Shown: piece after piece, positions 1-6,987 of the stretch
Position numbering within the stretch: position 1 is the first letter of the stretch
How the letters are laid out: every line of letters starts with the position of its first letter
Assembly: GCF_030812885.1 (NCBI RefSeq)
Contig: NZ_JAUSTO010000026.1
Coordinates: 1-17,359, forward strand
DNA length: 17,359 nt
Direction: 5' to 3'
Source of the DNA: Moryella indoligenes
Lineage (GTDB): Bacteria > Bacillota > Clostridia > Lachnospirales > Lachnospiraceae
Notes under the pieces: model-generated
Database searches by the model: none
What the model was told of the DNA's origin: nothing
The model's input: only the letters and a program-made list of their open reading frames with translations
Position numbers and translations under genes: made by a program

Positions 1-175
1 GAACTCTCTGTTTTAAGTTCTCTCCGGTTCAGATAACGTTGACTTTTCTCAGTTATCTTACCCGTTTTACTTGGTTTGGTTCTTCTTTTGAAATTCTTTT
101 TAGAATTTTCAGGGTTGTGTGTACTGTCTGATCTTTGATTTTCAAGGTTCTGTGCCGCGCCTCGCTCGGAGCGAC
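1..175 (-). promoter_or_regulatory. Probable rRNA operon leader (16S rRNA would start at or just beyond the left edge)
   Basis: No plausible protein gene lies here. Read on the minus strand, this is the transcribed leader downstream of the strong promoter at 182-210. It holds a palindrome TCGCTCGGAGCGA (162-174), placed like boxB. It then has an element reading AGAACCTTGAAAATC on the minus strand (137-151), similar to the boxA antitermination element of Bacillota rRNA operons. Two inverted repeats follow: AAATTCT/AGAATTT (91-97 with 102-108) and AGATAAC/GTTATCT (31-37 with 52-58). The minus strand leaves the window reading AACAGAGAGTTC, close to the first bases of clostridial 16S rRNA (AGAGAGTTTGATC). 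The rRNA identity is inferred because no mature rRNA is inside the window. Another highly expressed stable-RNA operon is the main alternative. Confidence 0.65.
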
Positions 176-181
176 TAGGAC

Positions 182-210
182 ATATTATCACTGCTCTACG
201 GGGCTGTCAA
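182..210 (-). promoter_or_regulatory. Strong sigma-A promoter, probably of an rRNA operon
   Basis: On the minus strand a perfect -35 TTGACA (205-210) is followed after exactly 17 bp by -10 TAATAT (182-187), giving a start near 175. An A-rich stretch lies just upstream of the -35 (complement of the T-run at about 213-219) and could act as an UP element. Near-consensus hexamers, an A-rich upstream element and a long structured leader are what rRNA promoters of Bacillota look like. Transcription would run leftward out of the window, away from the TtcA-like gene. Confidence 0.8.
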
Positions 211-285
211 CTCTTTTTTCAGGAAAGTTGAGAAAAGCATGGAGAAGCAGACGACTGTGCAGGCAGTGTCTGTCCCCTCCTCCGC

Positions 286-314
286 TTGCGCCCCCAAAAG
301 CAACGTGCTAGAAT
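286..314 (+). promoter_or_regulatory. Candidate promoter of the TtcA-like gene
   Basis: TTGCGC (286-291), a 17-bp spacer and TAGAAT (309-314) make a reasonable sigma-A promoter, with a start near 321 and an ~80-nt leader. A second -10-like TATAAT sits at 368-373 but has no recognisable -35 (AACAGC at the 17-bp position). The tandem repeat at 325-348 lies between the two. Confidence 0.45.
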
Positions 315-324
315 AAGAAATCTC

Positions 325-348
325 TTTCATAAAACATTTCATAAAACA
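325..348. repeat. Perfect 12-bp tandem direct repeat in the TtcA-like gene's control region
   Basis: TTTCATAAAACA occurs twice in direct succession (325-336 and 337-348) without a mismatch. It starts just after the predicted start point of the 286-314 promoter. Its second copy covers the -35 position of the TATAAT at 368-373. The position would suit a regulator binding two helix-phased sites, but no known operator was recognised. Confidence 0.75.
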
Positions 349-401
349 GCAGAAACGAACCATTCTATATAATATATAAACGAAACGGAGCACTTTTTCC
401 C

Positions 402-1262
402 ATGAGTCGAGAGCTTGCACCATATCAAATTGCGGAACGCAGCATCATCAAAAAATATCGCAAGACACTGTGGAACCCCTTCATTGCCGCGGTGAAACGC
501 TATGAGCTGATACAGGCCGGCGACCGCGTCGCAGTCTGTATCTCCGGAGGCAAGGACTCCATGCTGCTCGCAAAGCTGATGCAGGAGCTGGAACGCCACA
601 GCGATGTCCCCTTTGAGACTGTGTACCTTGTCATGGATCCCGGCTACAACGCAGAAAACCGCGCTAAGATCGAGAGCAACGCCGCACGCCTTCACATTCC
701 CATCACCATCTTCAACACAGAGATCTTCGACGTGGCAAACCGTGCAACGGAGCACCCCTGTTATCTCTGCGCCCGCATGCGACGCGGTTACCTGTATAAA
801 AAGGCGCGTGAGCTCGGCTGCAACAAGATCGCTCTGGGACACCATCTGAACGACGTGATCGAAACCACTGTGATGGCCATGTTCTACAGTTCCCAGCTAC
901 AGGGAATGATGCCGAAGCTCCACAGCAAGAACTTTCCCGGAATGGAACTGATCCGCCCAATGTACTGCATTAATGAGGCAGATATCATAGCCTGGCGGCG
1001 CTATAACCAGCTCGAATTTATCCAGTGTGCCTGTCGCTTTACTGAGAGCTGCGAGGCACAGGGAGAGGAGGGCGGTCTCAGCAAGCGCAAAGAAATTAAA
1101 AATCTCCTTCTTCTGTTGAAGAAGGAGAATCCCGATATCGAAAAAAGCATTTTTAACGCTCTGCACGCCGTCTGCATCGAAACCTTTCCCGGCTGGAAGG
1201 ACAGGGTCGGAGAACACAGCTTTCTCGAACTCTATACAAACAGAAACAAGCTGCCCGACTGA
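402..1262 (+). CDS. TtcA/TilS-family PP-loop protein, probable tRNA 2-thiocytidine biosynthesis enzyme
   Basis: This 286-residue cytoplasmic protein is an adenylating PP-loop enzyme of the TtcA family, which activates cytidine-32 of tRNA and inserts sulfur using an iron-sulfur cluster. It has the ATP loop SGGKDS at residues 48-53, the family motif GHHLND at 146-151, a cysteine pair PCYLC (C120, C123) and distal cysteines CAC (C209, C211). Two central cysteines plus a third C-terminal one match the cluster ligands of E. coli TtcA. The TilS substrate-binding domains are absent and the length suits TtcA. The start is the only sensible Met; GGAG (387-390) lies a somewhat long 11 nt upstream. It stands alone, divergent from the probable rRNA promoter and convergent with cvpA; the 48-bp gap to cvpA shows no clear terminator. 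The exact tRNA target in Bacillota is less certain than the family. Confidence 0.85.
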   Translation: MSRELAPYQIAERSIIKKYRKTLWNPFIAAVKRYELIQAGDRVAVCISGGKDSMLLAKLMQELERHSDVPFETVYLVMDPGYNAENRAKIESNAARLHIPITIFNTEIFDVANRATEHPCYLCARMRRGYLYKKARELGCNKIALGHHLNDVIETTVMAMFYSSQLQGMMPKLHSKNFPGMELIRPMYCINEADIIAWRRYNQLEFIQCACRFTESCEAQGEEGGLSKRKEIKNLLLLLKKENPDIEKSIFNALHAVCIETFPGWKDRVGEHSFLELYTNRNKLPD

Positions 1263-1310
1263 TTCCTCGGCTTCCTGTCGAAGATCAGATATATCCTTTC
1301 CGGCACATCA

Positions 1311-2051
1311 TCAAAACAACATTGTATTCACCAAATCCCGAAGAAAGAAAGCAAGCAGATTGTAGCGATACAGAAAGCTGAGCCAGGCGGAGGACTGCAC
1401 CAGTTCATAGAGCTTTGATCCAGTCTCCGAGCCCTCAAAAAGTCCCAGTATCATAAATCCAAGCCAGACAAATATCAGAGACTCCACAAAGCCCAGCAGC
1501 GCCCCTGCAATCTGGTTCATCCCGTGCACCACCGGCAGCGCTGTCAGGACATCCAGCACACGCAGGCCGAGATGCAGAAGCACCCAGATCGCAAGGAAAA
1601 GCAGAGCAAAGCCCAGATAATTGATGATCATCTTTCCCAGATACTCTGCAACATACTGCTGGAACTGCTCCGCCCCGAGACGTTCCCATATCTCCTGCCG
1701 GTTGTTCTCACTCAAAATCCGCTGAAAATTCTCCGGAATCTGAAGTCCTCCGATGATCTGTTCCTGATCCTCCCGGCTGTCCATCTGTTCCTGCGTCAGT
1801 GCGTCAATCCCGGTGCTCTTCAGAACATAACCCTGTACAGCCTTCTCAAGCCCCGTATGCCTCTGAACAAAATCGGTCACCTTCGGAAGCGCCGTGTGCG
1901 CCAGTGCAAGGGTGATGAACAATGCCGTCAGAGAGACAGCCAGCCGCACAAACCCTCTGCTGTGACCATACAGCATCATCCCCACCATAAAAACAGCTAT
2001 CAGGAGCGCAAACCAGTTGCTGTCCAGCCACGCACTTACGCTCTCAAACAT
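1311..2051 (-). CDS. CvpA family integral membrane protein
   Basis: The 246-residue product has hydrophobic segments at about residues 12-31, 34-52, 143-163 and 178-205. The first is followed by GHSRGFVRLA, the typical CvpA-family opening where a small-residue/Arg turn joins the first two helices. CvpA was named for its need in colicin V export in E. coli; in other bacteria relatives affect the envelope, and the molecular role is unsettled. A large soluble insert at about residues 55-140 separates the two helix pairs and is rich in Glu/Gln. AGAGGG lies a suitable distance upstream of the ATG. It is the last gene of the cluster that begins with pfkA, 27 bp after the TPR protein gene, which suggests cotranscription. 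Its end faces the TtcA-like gene with no obvious terminator between them. Confidence 0.8.
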   Translation of the reverse strand: MFESVSAWLDSNWFALLIAVFMVGMMLYGHSRGFVRLAVSLTALFITLALAHTALPKVTDFVQRHTGLEKAVQGYVLKSTGIDALTQEQMDSREDQEQIIGGLQIPENFQRILSENNRQEIWERLGAEQFQQYVAEYLGKMIINYLGFALLFLAIWVLLHLGLRVLDVLTALPVVHGMNQIAGALLGFVESLIFVWLGFMILGLFEGSETGSKLYELVQSSAWLSFLYRYNLLAFFLRDLVNTMLF

Positions 2052-2078
2052 TCAAAAGCCCTCTTTTCCAGCTTCTCA

Positions 2079-4349
2079 TCAGGAGATGAAATCATCCTCC
2101 TTCAAAATAAGCATTCCATCCTTATCGTATTTGGGTGAAAACAACCCGCCGAGACGCTTTAACAACGGCGGCTTTTCCGCCCGGTCGGCGACCTCCTCAA
2201 TCAGTGCCTCGGCATTTTTCCGGGTGAGGCCAATGCCATCCTCCTGCATAATCTCAATGCGCTCATAGAGCGCAAGCATACTCTTTCCCGTAATCACACA
2301 GTCGATCTTTTTTGCATAGTCGCTCGCATAGTGCGCGAAAGCATCAATATCCAGCGCCTCCTCCTCATAAGAACGCTCTGCCACAGCATGTGTCTCTGCG
2401 GGCTTCACCGCTTCCGTTCTCTTCGTAGGCTTTTCTTCGGGAGCAGACTGTACCACTGTCTCCTCAGTTTTCTCTTCCGGCACAGACCTGCCTGCCGCTG
2501 CTCCTGCCAGCCCTGTTTCCGCTTTCTTCTGCTCCGCCGGCTGTACAGCGGCATCGCCATGACAAAGCCCGGCTTCCACCCGGAACACCGTTTTCAGCTG
2601 CGGGTACTTCGCCACCAGCCGCGTGAGCTGCAACGGATTGTCCACAAGCAATACACTACGTGTGCCATCCTCCGCCATAAGCAACTCAAGCAGCTCCGCC
2701 ACGCAGGCCTCCGAGAGATCCCCGGCGCACTCAATGATGAGATCCTTACCTGCGATTCTCTCAGCAGAAGCCTTCACTCCCCGCAGGGAAAGCTTCTCCG
2801 CCCTGATCTTCGCCGCCGGATTTCGAACCCCACTCTCCTCGTGTATCTCCTTCAGTTTCTGTATCGCCGCTGCAAGCCCTTCTTCCTCAGTCCTGCCCTG
2901 AATCAGACAGCTGTAATGCAGATGCAGAGAGTCCGCGGGCTCTGCCGCTTCGTTCGCAGATTCTGCTACAGCTTTCTCCTCTTCCATTTTTTCCGCCGGC
3001 TCCGGTACGGGCTGTTCCTCTGCCGCTTCTCCCGTATTACGCTGCTTCAGATCCGGGAGAATGCGGGTTGCTTCAAGAGCCTCCTGTGCTTCCTTCTCTG
3101 CAGCTGCATTCTCTGTCTTTGGAAGTTTGGGAAGAACGCGGGTAATGTCGTCCACCACGCTGGGCTTTTCCGAATCCGCTGTCGCGGCATGCTCCTCCTT
3201 GGCCGGCTGTTCAACAGCTTCCGCAGCGGAAGATATCTCCGCCGCAGCTTCTGTCTCTACCTGTTTCTGTTCTGCTGCTTCAGCCTCTGCCTTTTTCTGT
3301 TCCGCAGCTTCAGCCTCTGCCGCAGCTGCAAGCTTTCTCTCCACCTCAGCGAGACGCTCCTCTTCACTCTGCTGCTCCTCACGGCGCCTCTGGCTCGCAC
3401 TGACCGCTGCCAGTGCCGCTATTGTCTGCCTCTGATCGCGCTCCTCTGCTTCTCTGACAGCATTTTCTTCCGCTTCAAGCTGAGAGAGATGCGCCTCTAT
3501 CTCTGCATCAATCTCACGCTGTGCTCTGGCCGCACGCTCCGCCGCCTCCTCGCTCTGCTCTGCAGAGAGCGTCTCCGGCACCGCGTCAGCCACACACTCC
3601 GTATCTGCCTGCAGTTCTTCCATCCCCTCCTGCGGCTCCGGGATCTCATGCTGCACTTCCACTTCCGACTGCGCCAGCGGCTCTGTCGCAAGCTCTGAGC
3701 GCTCCTCAAGTGCCCTGAGCCGCGCCGTATACTCCTCCCGATGATCGAGAAGATTCTGCTGGTACTCTGTCAGCGGCTGCTCCTCTCTCTCCGTCTTGAG
3801 CAGCATGGCCTTCTCCACCCACTCACCGGTTCCAAAGAGCAGAGTAATTCTGTCGCAGAGCTCCACGCACTCCTCGTGGCGTCCGGCTGCATGGTAAAGC
3901 TCCGCCAGCTCATACATCAATGGCTCATCCAGCTCAAGCTCCACATAGCGTTCCAGCGGTGGAATCTTTTGAGCCGGAGCAGCGCCCTTTGCGCTCAGAA
4001 TCTGATAGCGCAGCACATACTGACGCGGATCCTCCGGCGCGAGATCCAGAAATTCTCTGTAATAGCGCTCCGCCTCTGCAATGTCATTGTCCTTAAGCGC
4101 AAGCTCCAGAAGCTTTACCAGCAAGCCACGCCCCATCGGTGCACGCTCAAAGGCGAGGAGCATGATCTCTTTCGCTTCTCTGTACTCACCGTTTTTTTCA
4201 TAAATCTCCGAGACCCGGGCGAGCTGACTCACATTTGTCACCCTCCGCCAGTCAATCTTATCTGCGATCTTCATTGCTGTCGCATAGTCCCCGAGCTCCG
4301 CCTGCTTCTGCATCTGCTCTGCCTTGATACTGAACTCACGCTTGTCCAT
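2079..4349 (-). CDS. TPR-like protein with long Ala/Glu-rich linker and conserved-looking C-terminal parts; function unknown
   Basis: The 756-residue product has no signal peptide or membrane segment, so it is probably cytoplasmic. Residues 1-190 form helix pairs in TPR/SEL1 style (for example around 40-70 and 145-170), usually protein-binding. Residues about 210-470 are acidic, Ala/Glu/Gln-rich low complexity, with a near-duplicated AEAEAAEQK unit at 344-362 and probable coiled coil at 265-345. Two related motifs stand inside it: TRVLPKLP (403-410) and TRILPDLK (428-435). Residues 475-595 and 660-756 regain ordered composition; the former contains LLVDNPLQLTRLVAKYP and lacks a Walker A loop. 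A second low-complexity linker (600-655) divides them. The start has a good GAGGAAA site. It lies 23 bp after recR and 27 bp before cvpA, so it is probably in their operon. Similar TPR proteins occur beside recR/cvpA in Lachnospiraceae, as far as I recall; no function is claimed. Confidence 0.75.
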   Translation of the reverse strand: MDKREFSIKAEQMQKQAELGDYATAMKIADKIDWRRVTNVSQLARVSEIYEKNGEYREAKEIMLLAFERAPMGRGLLVKLLELALKDNDIAEAERYYREFLDLAPEDPRQYVLRYQILSAKGAAPAQKIPPLERYVELELDEPLMYELAELYHAAGRHEECVELCDRITLLFGTGEWVEKAMLLKTEREEQPLTEYQQNLLDHREEYTARLRALEERSELATEPLAQSEVEVQHEIPEPQEGMEELQADTECVADAVPETLSAEQSEEAAERAARAQREIDAEIEAHLSQLEAEENAVREAEERDQRQTIAALAAVSASQRRREEQQSEEERLAEVERKLAAAAEAEAAEQKKAEAEAAEQKQVETEAAAEISSAAEAVEQPAKEEHAATADSEKPSVVDDITRVLPKLPKTENAAAEKEAQEALEATRILPDLKQRNTGEAAEEQPVPEPAEKMEEEKAVAESANEAAEPADSLHLHYSCLIQGRTEEEGLAAAIQKLKEIHEESGVRNPAAKIRAEKLSLRGVKASAERIAGKDLIIECAGDLSEACVAELLELLMAEDGTRSVLLVDNPLQLTRLVAKYPQLKTVFRVEAGLCHGDAAVQPAEQKKAETGLAGAAAGRSVPEEKTEETVVQSAPEEKPTKRTEAVKPAETHAVAERSYEEEALDIDAFAHYASDYAKKIDCVITGKSMLALYERIEIMQEDGIGLTRKNAEALIEEVADRAEKPPLLKRLGGLFSPKYDKDGMLILKEDDFIS

Positions 4350-4372
4350 TTATTTTCCTCTTTCCATTGCTC

Positions 4373-4969
4373 CTACAGCTCGGTTCTGCCCTCCAGCGCT
4401 CGCAGCAGAGTCACCTCGTCAATATACTCAAGATCGCCGCCAACCGGCACACCGCTTGCAATCCTGGACACCCGTATGCCCGTCGGCTTGACGAGCTTCG
4501 CAATATACATCGCCGTGGTCTCTCCCTCAAGACTGGAATTGGTCGCTATAATCACCTCGTCGACATCGCCCTCAAGCCTCTGCATCAGCTCCTTCAGACG
4601 TATATCCGCAGGCCCTATGCCAAGCATAGGGGAGATCGCGCCGTGCAGCACATGATAGACGCCCTCATACTTTCCCGTCTTCTCATAAGCCGCAAGATCC
4701 CGCGTGTTTTCAACCACCATGATTTGATGATGATTTCGAGCTGGACTCTTGCAGATTGGGCACAGCTCATCATCCGTCAGGGTGCAGCACTCCCTGCAGT
4801 AACGAATGTTCTGCTTCGCACTGCGCATTGCCTCCGTCAGCTGCAAAACCCGCTCCTCCGGCATATTAATAATATGAAACGCCAGACGCTGCGCACTCTT
4901 CCTGCCAACGCCCGGCAGTGCTGAGAGCTCCTCGATCAGCTTTGTGATCTGTTTGCTGTAATAATCCAT
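4373..4969 (-). CDS. recR: Recombination mediator RecR
   Basis: RecR works with RecO and RecF to load RecA on single-stranded DNA at gaps during recombinational repair. The 198 residues match the usual length. In order, the protein shows an N-terminal helix-hairpin-helix (LPGVGRKSAQRLAFH, about 18-32), a four-cysteine zinc site (C58, C61, C70, C73) and a Toprim domain (about 80-175) with VVENTRD, ending in the conserved GVPVGGDLEY (173-182). It begins 9 bp after ybaB and has only a weak ribosome-binding site, so translation is probably coupled. The ybaB-recR pair downstream of dnaX is the standard Bacillota arrangement. Confidence 0.97.
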   Translation of the reverse strand: MDYYSKQITKLIEELSALPGVGRKSAQRLAFHIINMPEERVLQLTEAMRSAKQNIRYCRECCTLTDDELCPICKSPARNHHQIMVVENTRDLAAYEKTGKYEGVYHVLHGAISPMLGIGPADIRLKELMQRLEGDVDEVIIATNSSLEGETTAMYIAKLVKPTGIRVSRIASGVPVGGDLEYIDEVTLLRALEGRTEL

Positions 4970-4978
4970 GGTACTTCG

Positions 4979-5326
4979 TTAAAAGGGCAGGCTTCCGCCA
5001 AGTCCGCCGGTCAGCTTTCCCATCATCGCCTGATTCTCTGCCTCCATCTGACGCAGCGCCTCATTCGCCGCCGCCATGATCATATCCTGAAGCAGCTCAA
5101 CATCATCCGGATCCACCGCCTCGGGCGCGATCTCCACCTTTGTGAGCTCACGCTTCCCGGAGACAGTGACGCTCACTGCGCCGCCGCCCGCTGCCGCGGT
5201 AAATTCTTTTGTCTCAAACTCCTGTGCCTGCTCCGCCATCTGCCGCTGCATCTTCTGTGCCTGCTTCATCAGATTGCTCATATTACCCGGGATACCTCCG
5301 CCCGGAAAGCCGCCGTGTCTTGCCAT
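4979..5326 (-). CDS. YbaB/EbfC family nucleoid-associated DNA-binding protein
   Basis: This 115-residue protein belongs to the small dimeric YbaB/EbfC family, which binds DNA and is almost always found between dnaX and recR. It has a Gly/Pro-rich start (MARHGGFPGGGIPG), a Met/Gln-rich helix (MKQAQKMQRQMAEQAQE), then the sheet and helix typical of the family (VSVTVSGKRELTKVEIAPE, followed by DPDDVELLQDMIMAAANEA). The Gly-rich tail LTGGLGGSLPF is also typical. GGAGG lies about 9 nt before the ATG. The gap to dnaX is 56 bp and contains nothing else recognisable. The family's binding specificity is not established in most species. Confidence 0.95.
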   Translation of the reverse strand: MARHGGFPGGGIPGNMSNLMKQAQKMQRQMAEQAQEFETKEFTAAAGGGAVSVTVSGKRELTKVEIAPEAVDPDDVELLQDMIMAAANEALRQMEAENQAMMGKLTGGLGGSLPF

Positions 5327-5382
5327 ATCGCCTTGCCTCCACCTGTTTTCTGAATTTTGATTACCTTGTCATGCTCTGCTGT

Positions 5383-6978
5383 TCAACCCTGTGAACTGCC
5401 GCGCTCTGTCTCGATCGGAAAATCCACGATCTCCCTCAGCTCCTCTGCGCTCACTGTGTAGCTGTTCGCCGCCTCCATACCCACGCGCGCACGGGTTCGG
5501 AAGCTGATCTCCTTCTGATAATGCTCTGCCACATATTGCGAGAGCAGCTCCAGCGCCCCATCCAGTCCGCCAAAGCGCTGCACACCTGCATTCGGAAAAA
5601 CGATGCACATGGCCCCCGGCCCGGCCGGCTCCACAGAGCTCCCCTGCAGCGCCGCTCCGTAGGCCCCGCCAATGGACGCAGTGATCTTGCCCCAGTCGGT
5701 CCGTATCGCCATAAAATCCTCATACTCCGCCTTGGGCAGAGCAATAGTCTTTGGTTCCGCAGGTTTCTTCTCTGCGGAGGTCTCCGGAGCAGCAGTCTGT
5801 ACCATTCGGATCCCCTCCGCCTTCAGCGTCTTCAGCTCCCGCTCCAGCGCCGCGACACGTTCCAAAAGTGCATCATTTGTATCGTCCATTTCCGGCGCCG
5901 TGAGCCGAATCAGCGTGAGCTCCGTCATTACCCGCTTCTGAGAAGAGAAGCGCAGCCGGTTAGAGAGCTCCGAGAGCACCCGGATATAACGCATCAGCAC
6001 TGCTGTAGAGGCCTCTGCCGCATCTTTTTTCATGAGCTCCAGCTTCTCACCCGAACTGTCTATCATCCCCTCCGCATGTTCTGCGGTCTTCAAAATAAGA
6101 AGATTTCGAAGATACCAGAGAAAATCATTGACAAACTGGCTGAGCTCGCTGCCCTCCTCAAAGGCTCTGTCCAATATACAGAGCGCCTCTCCGCCCCGCC
6201 CTCCGGACAAAGCGGAAAAGAGCTTCGCGTAGGTCGCAACATCCACCGCGCCCAGAATCTCCAGCACCTCATCGTAGCTCAGCTCCTCATCGGGATGAAA
6301 GGCCACACACTCGTCCAAAAGGCTCAGCGCATCACGCATCGCCCCATCTGCCTGCCGGGCAATGTAGTCGATCGCGCGTTCCTCGATCTGGATCTGCTCT
6401 GCTGCCGTGAGCTCCTTAAGCCGCCCGGCGATGATTTCTGCCGTGATGCGATGGAAATCATAGCGCTGACAGCGGGAGAGCACCGTCACCGGAATCTTGT
6501 GCGCCTCCGTGGTCGCGAGAATGAAAATCACATAAGCCGGCGGCTCCTCCAGCGTCTTTAGGAGTGCATTGAAGGCTCCTGTGGACAGCATGTGCACTTC
6601 ATCAATGATAAAGACACGGTAGTGTCCCTCCGTCGGCGGATACTGCACCTGCTCTCGGATATCGCGGATATTGTCGACACCGTTATTGGAGGCCGCGTCG
6701 ATCTCCTGAACATTCATGGACTGCTCTTCTGCAATTGCGCGGCACATCGCACACTCACCACAGGGATTCCCGTTGATCGGGTGCTCACAGTTCACCGCCC
6801 TGGCCAGAATTTTGGCAACACTGGTCTTACCGGTGCCGCGGGTGCCGCAGAAGAGATAGGCATGCCCCACTCTGCCGGAGATAATCTGATTTTTAAGAGT
6901 CGTGCAAATGGCGTCCTGCCCCTTTACTTCCTCAAAGGTTCTGGGACGCCATTTGCGGTATAGTGCCACATAAGACAT
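5383..6978 (-). CDS. dnaX: DNA polymerase III subunit gamma/tau
   Basis: DnaX is the ATPase core of the clamp loader that places the beta sliding clamp on primed DNA and, through tau, organises the replisome. The AAA+ domain shows Walker A GTRGTGKT (45-52), a zinc site with C64, C73, C76 and C79, Walker B IIDEVH (124-129) and the LSRCQR arginine-finger region (167-172). Domains II and III follow to about residue 360. The C-terminal part (about 390-531) has low complexity at its start and would be the tau-specific region. At 531 residues it is close to other Firmicutes DnaX proteins. AAGGA lies just upstream of the start. It follows pfkA by 9 bp instead of following the SRP RNA gene directly. 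Confidence 0.97.
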   Translation of the reverse strand: MSYVALYRKWRPRTFEEVKGQDAICTTLKNQIISGRVGHAYLFCGTRGTGKTSVAKILARAVNCEHPINGNPCGECAMCRAIAEEQSMNVQEIDAASNNGVDNIRDIREQVQYPPTEGHYRVFIIDEVHMLSTGAFNALLKTLEEPPAYVIFILATTEAHKIPVTVLSRCQRYDFHRITAEIIAGRLKELTAAEQIQIEERAIDYIARQADGAMRDALSLLDECVAFHPDEELSYDEVLEILGAVDVATYAKLFSALSGGRGGEALCILDRAFEEGSELSQFVNDFLWYLRNLLILKTAEHAEGMIDSSGEKLELMKKDAAEASTAVLMRYIRVLSELSNRLRFSSQKRVMTELTLIRLTAPEMDDTNDALLERVAALERELKTLKAEGIRMVQTAAPETSAEKKPAEPKTIALPKAEYEDFMAIRTDWGKITASIGGAYGAALQGSSVEPAGPGAMCIVFPNAGVQRFGGLDGALELLSQYVAEHYQKEISFRTRARVGMEAANSYTVSAEELREIVDFPIETERGSSQG

Positions 6979-6987
6979 CGCTTTTCC

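Noticed and set aside
2331..3698. 455-codon open frame on the plus strand
   Set aside because: It lies opposite the TPR gene. The long open stretch comes from that gene's Ala/Glu-rich repeats read backwards, and the product is a Leu/Arg/Cys-rich string with no domain.
6020..6036. Possible dnaX frameshift site (ATGAAAAAAGAT on the minus strand)
   Set aside because: The frame is G AAA AAA, not the efficient A AAA AAG. A -1 slip would end 22 codons later near residue 340, cutting into domain III, so it would not make a gamma-like product.
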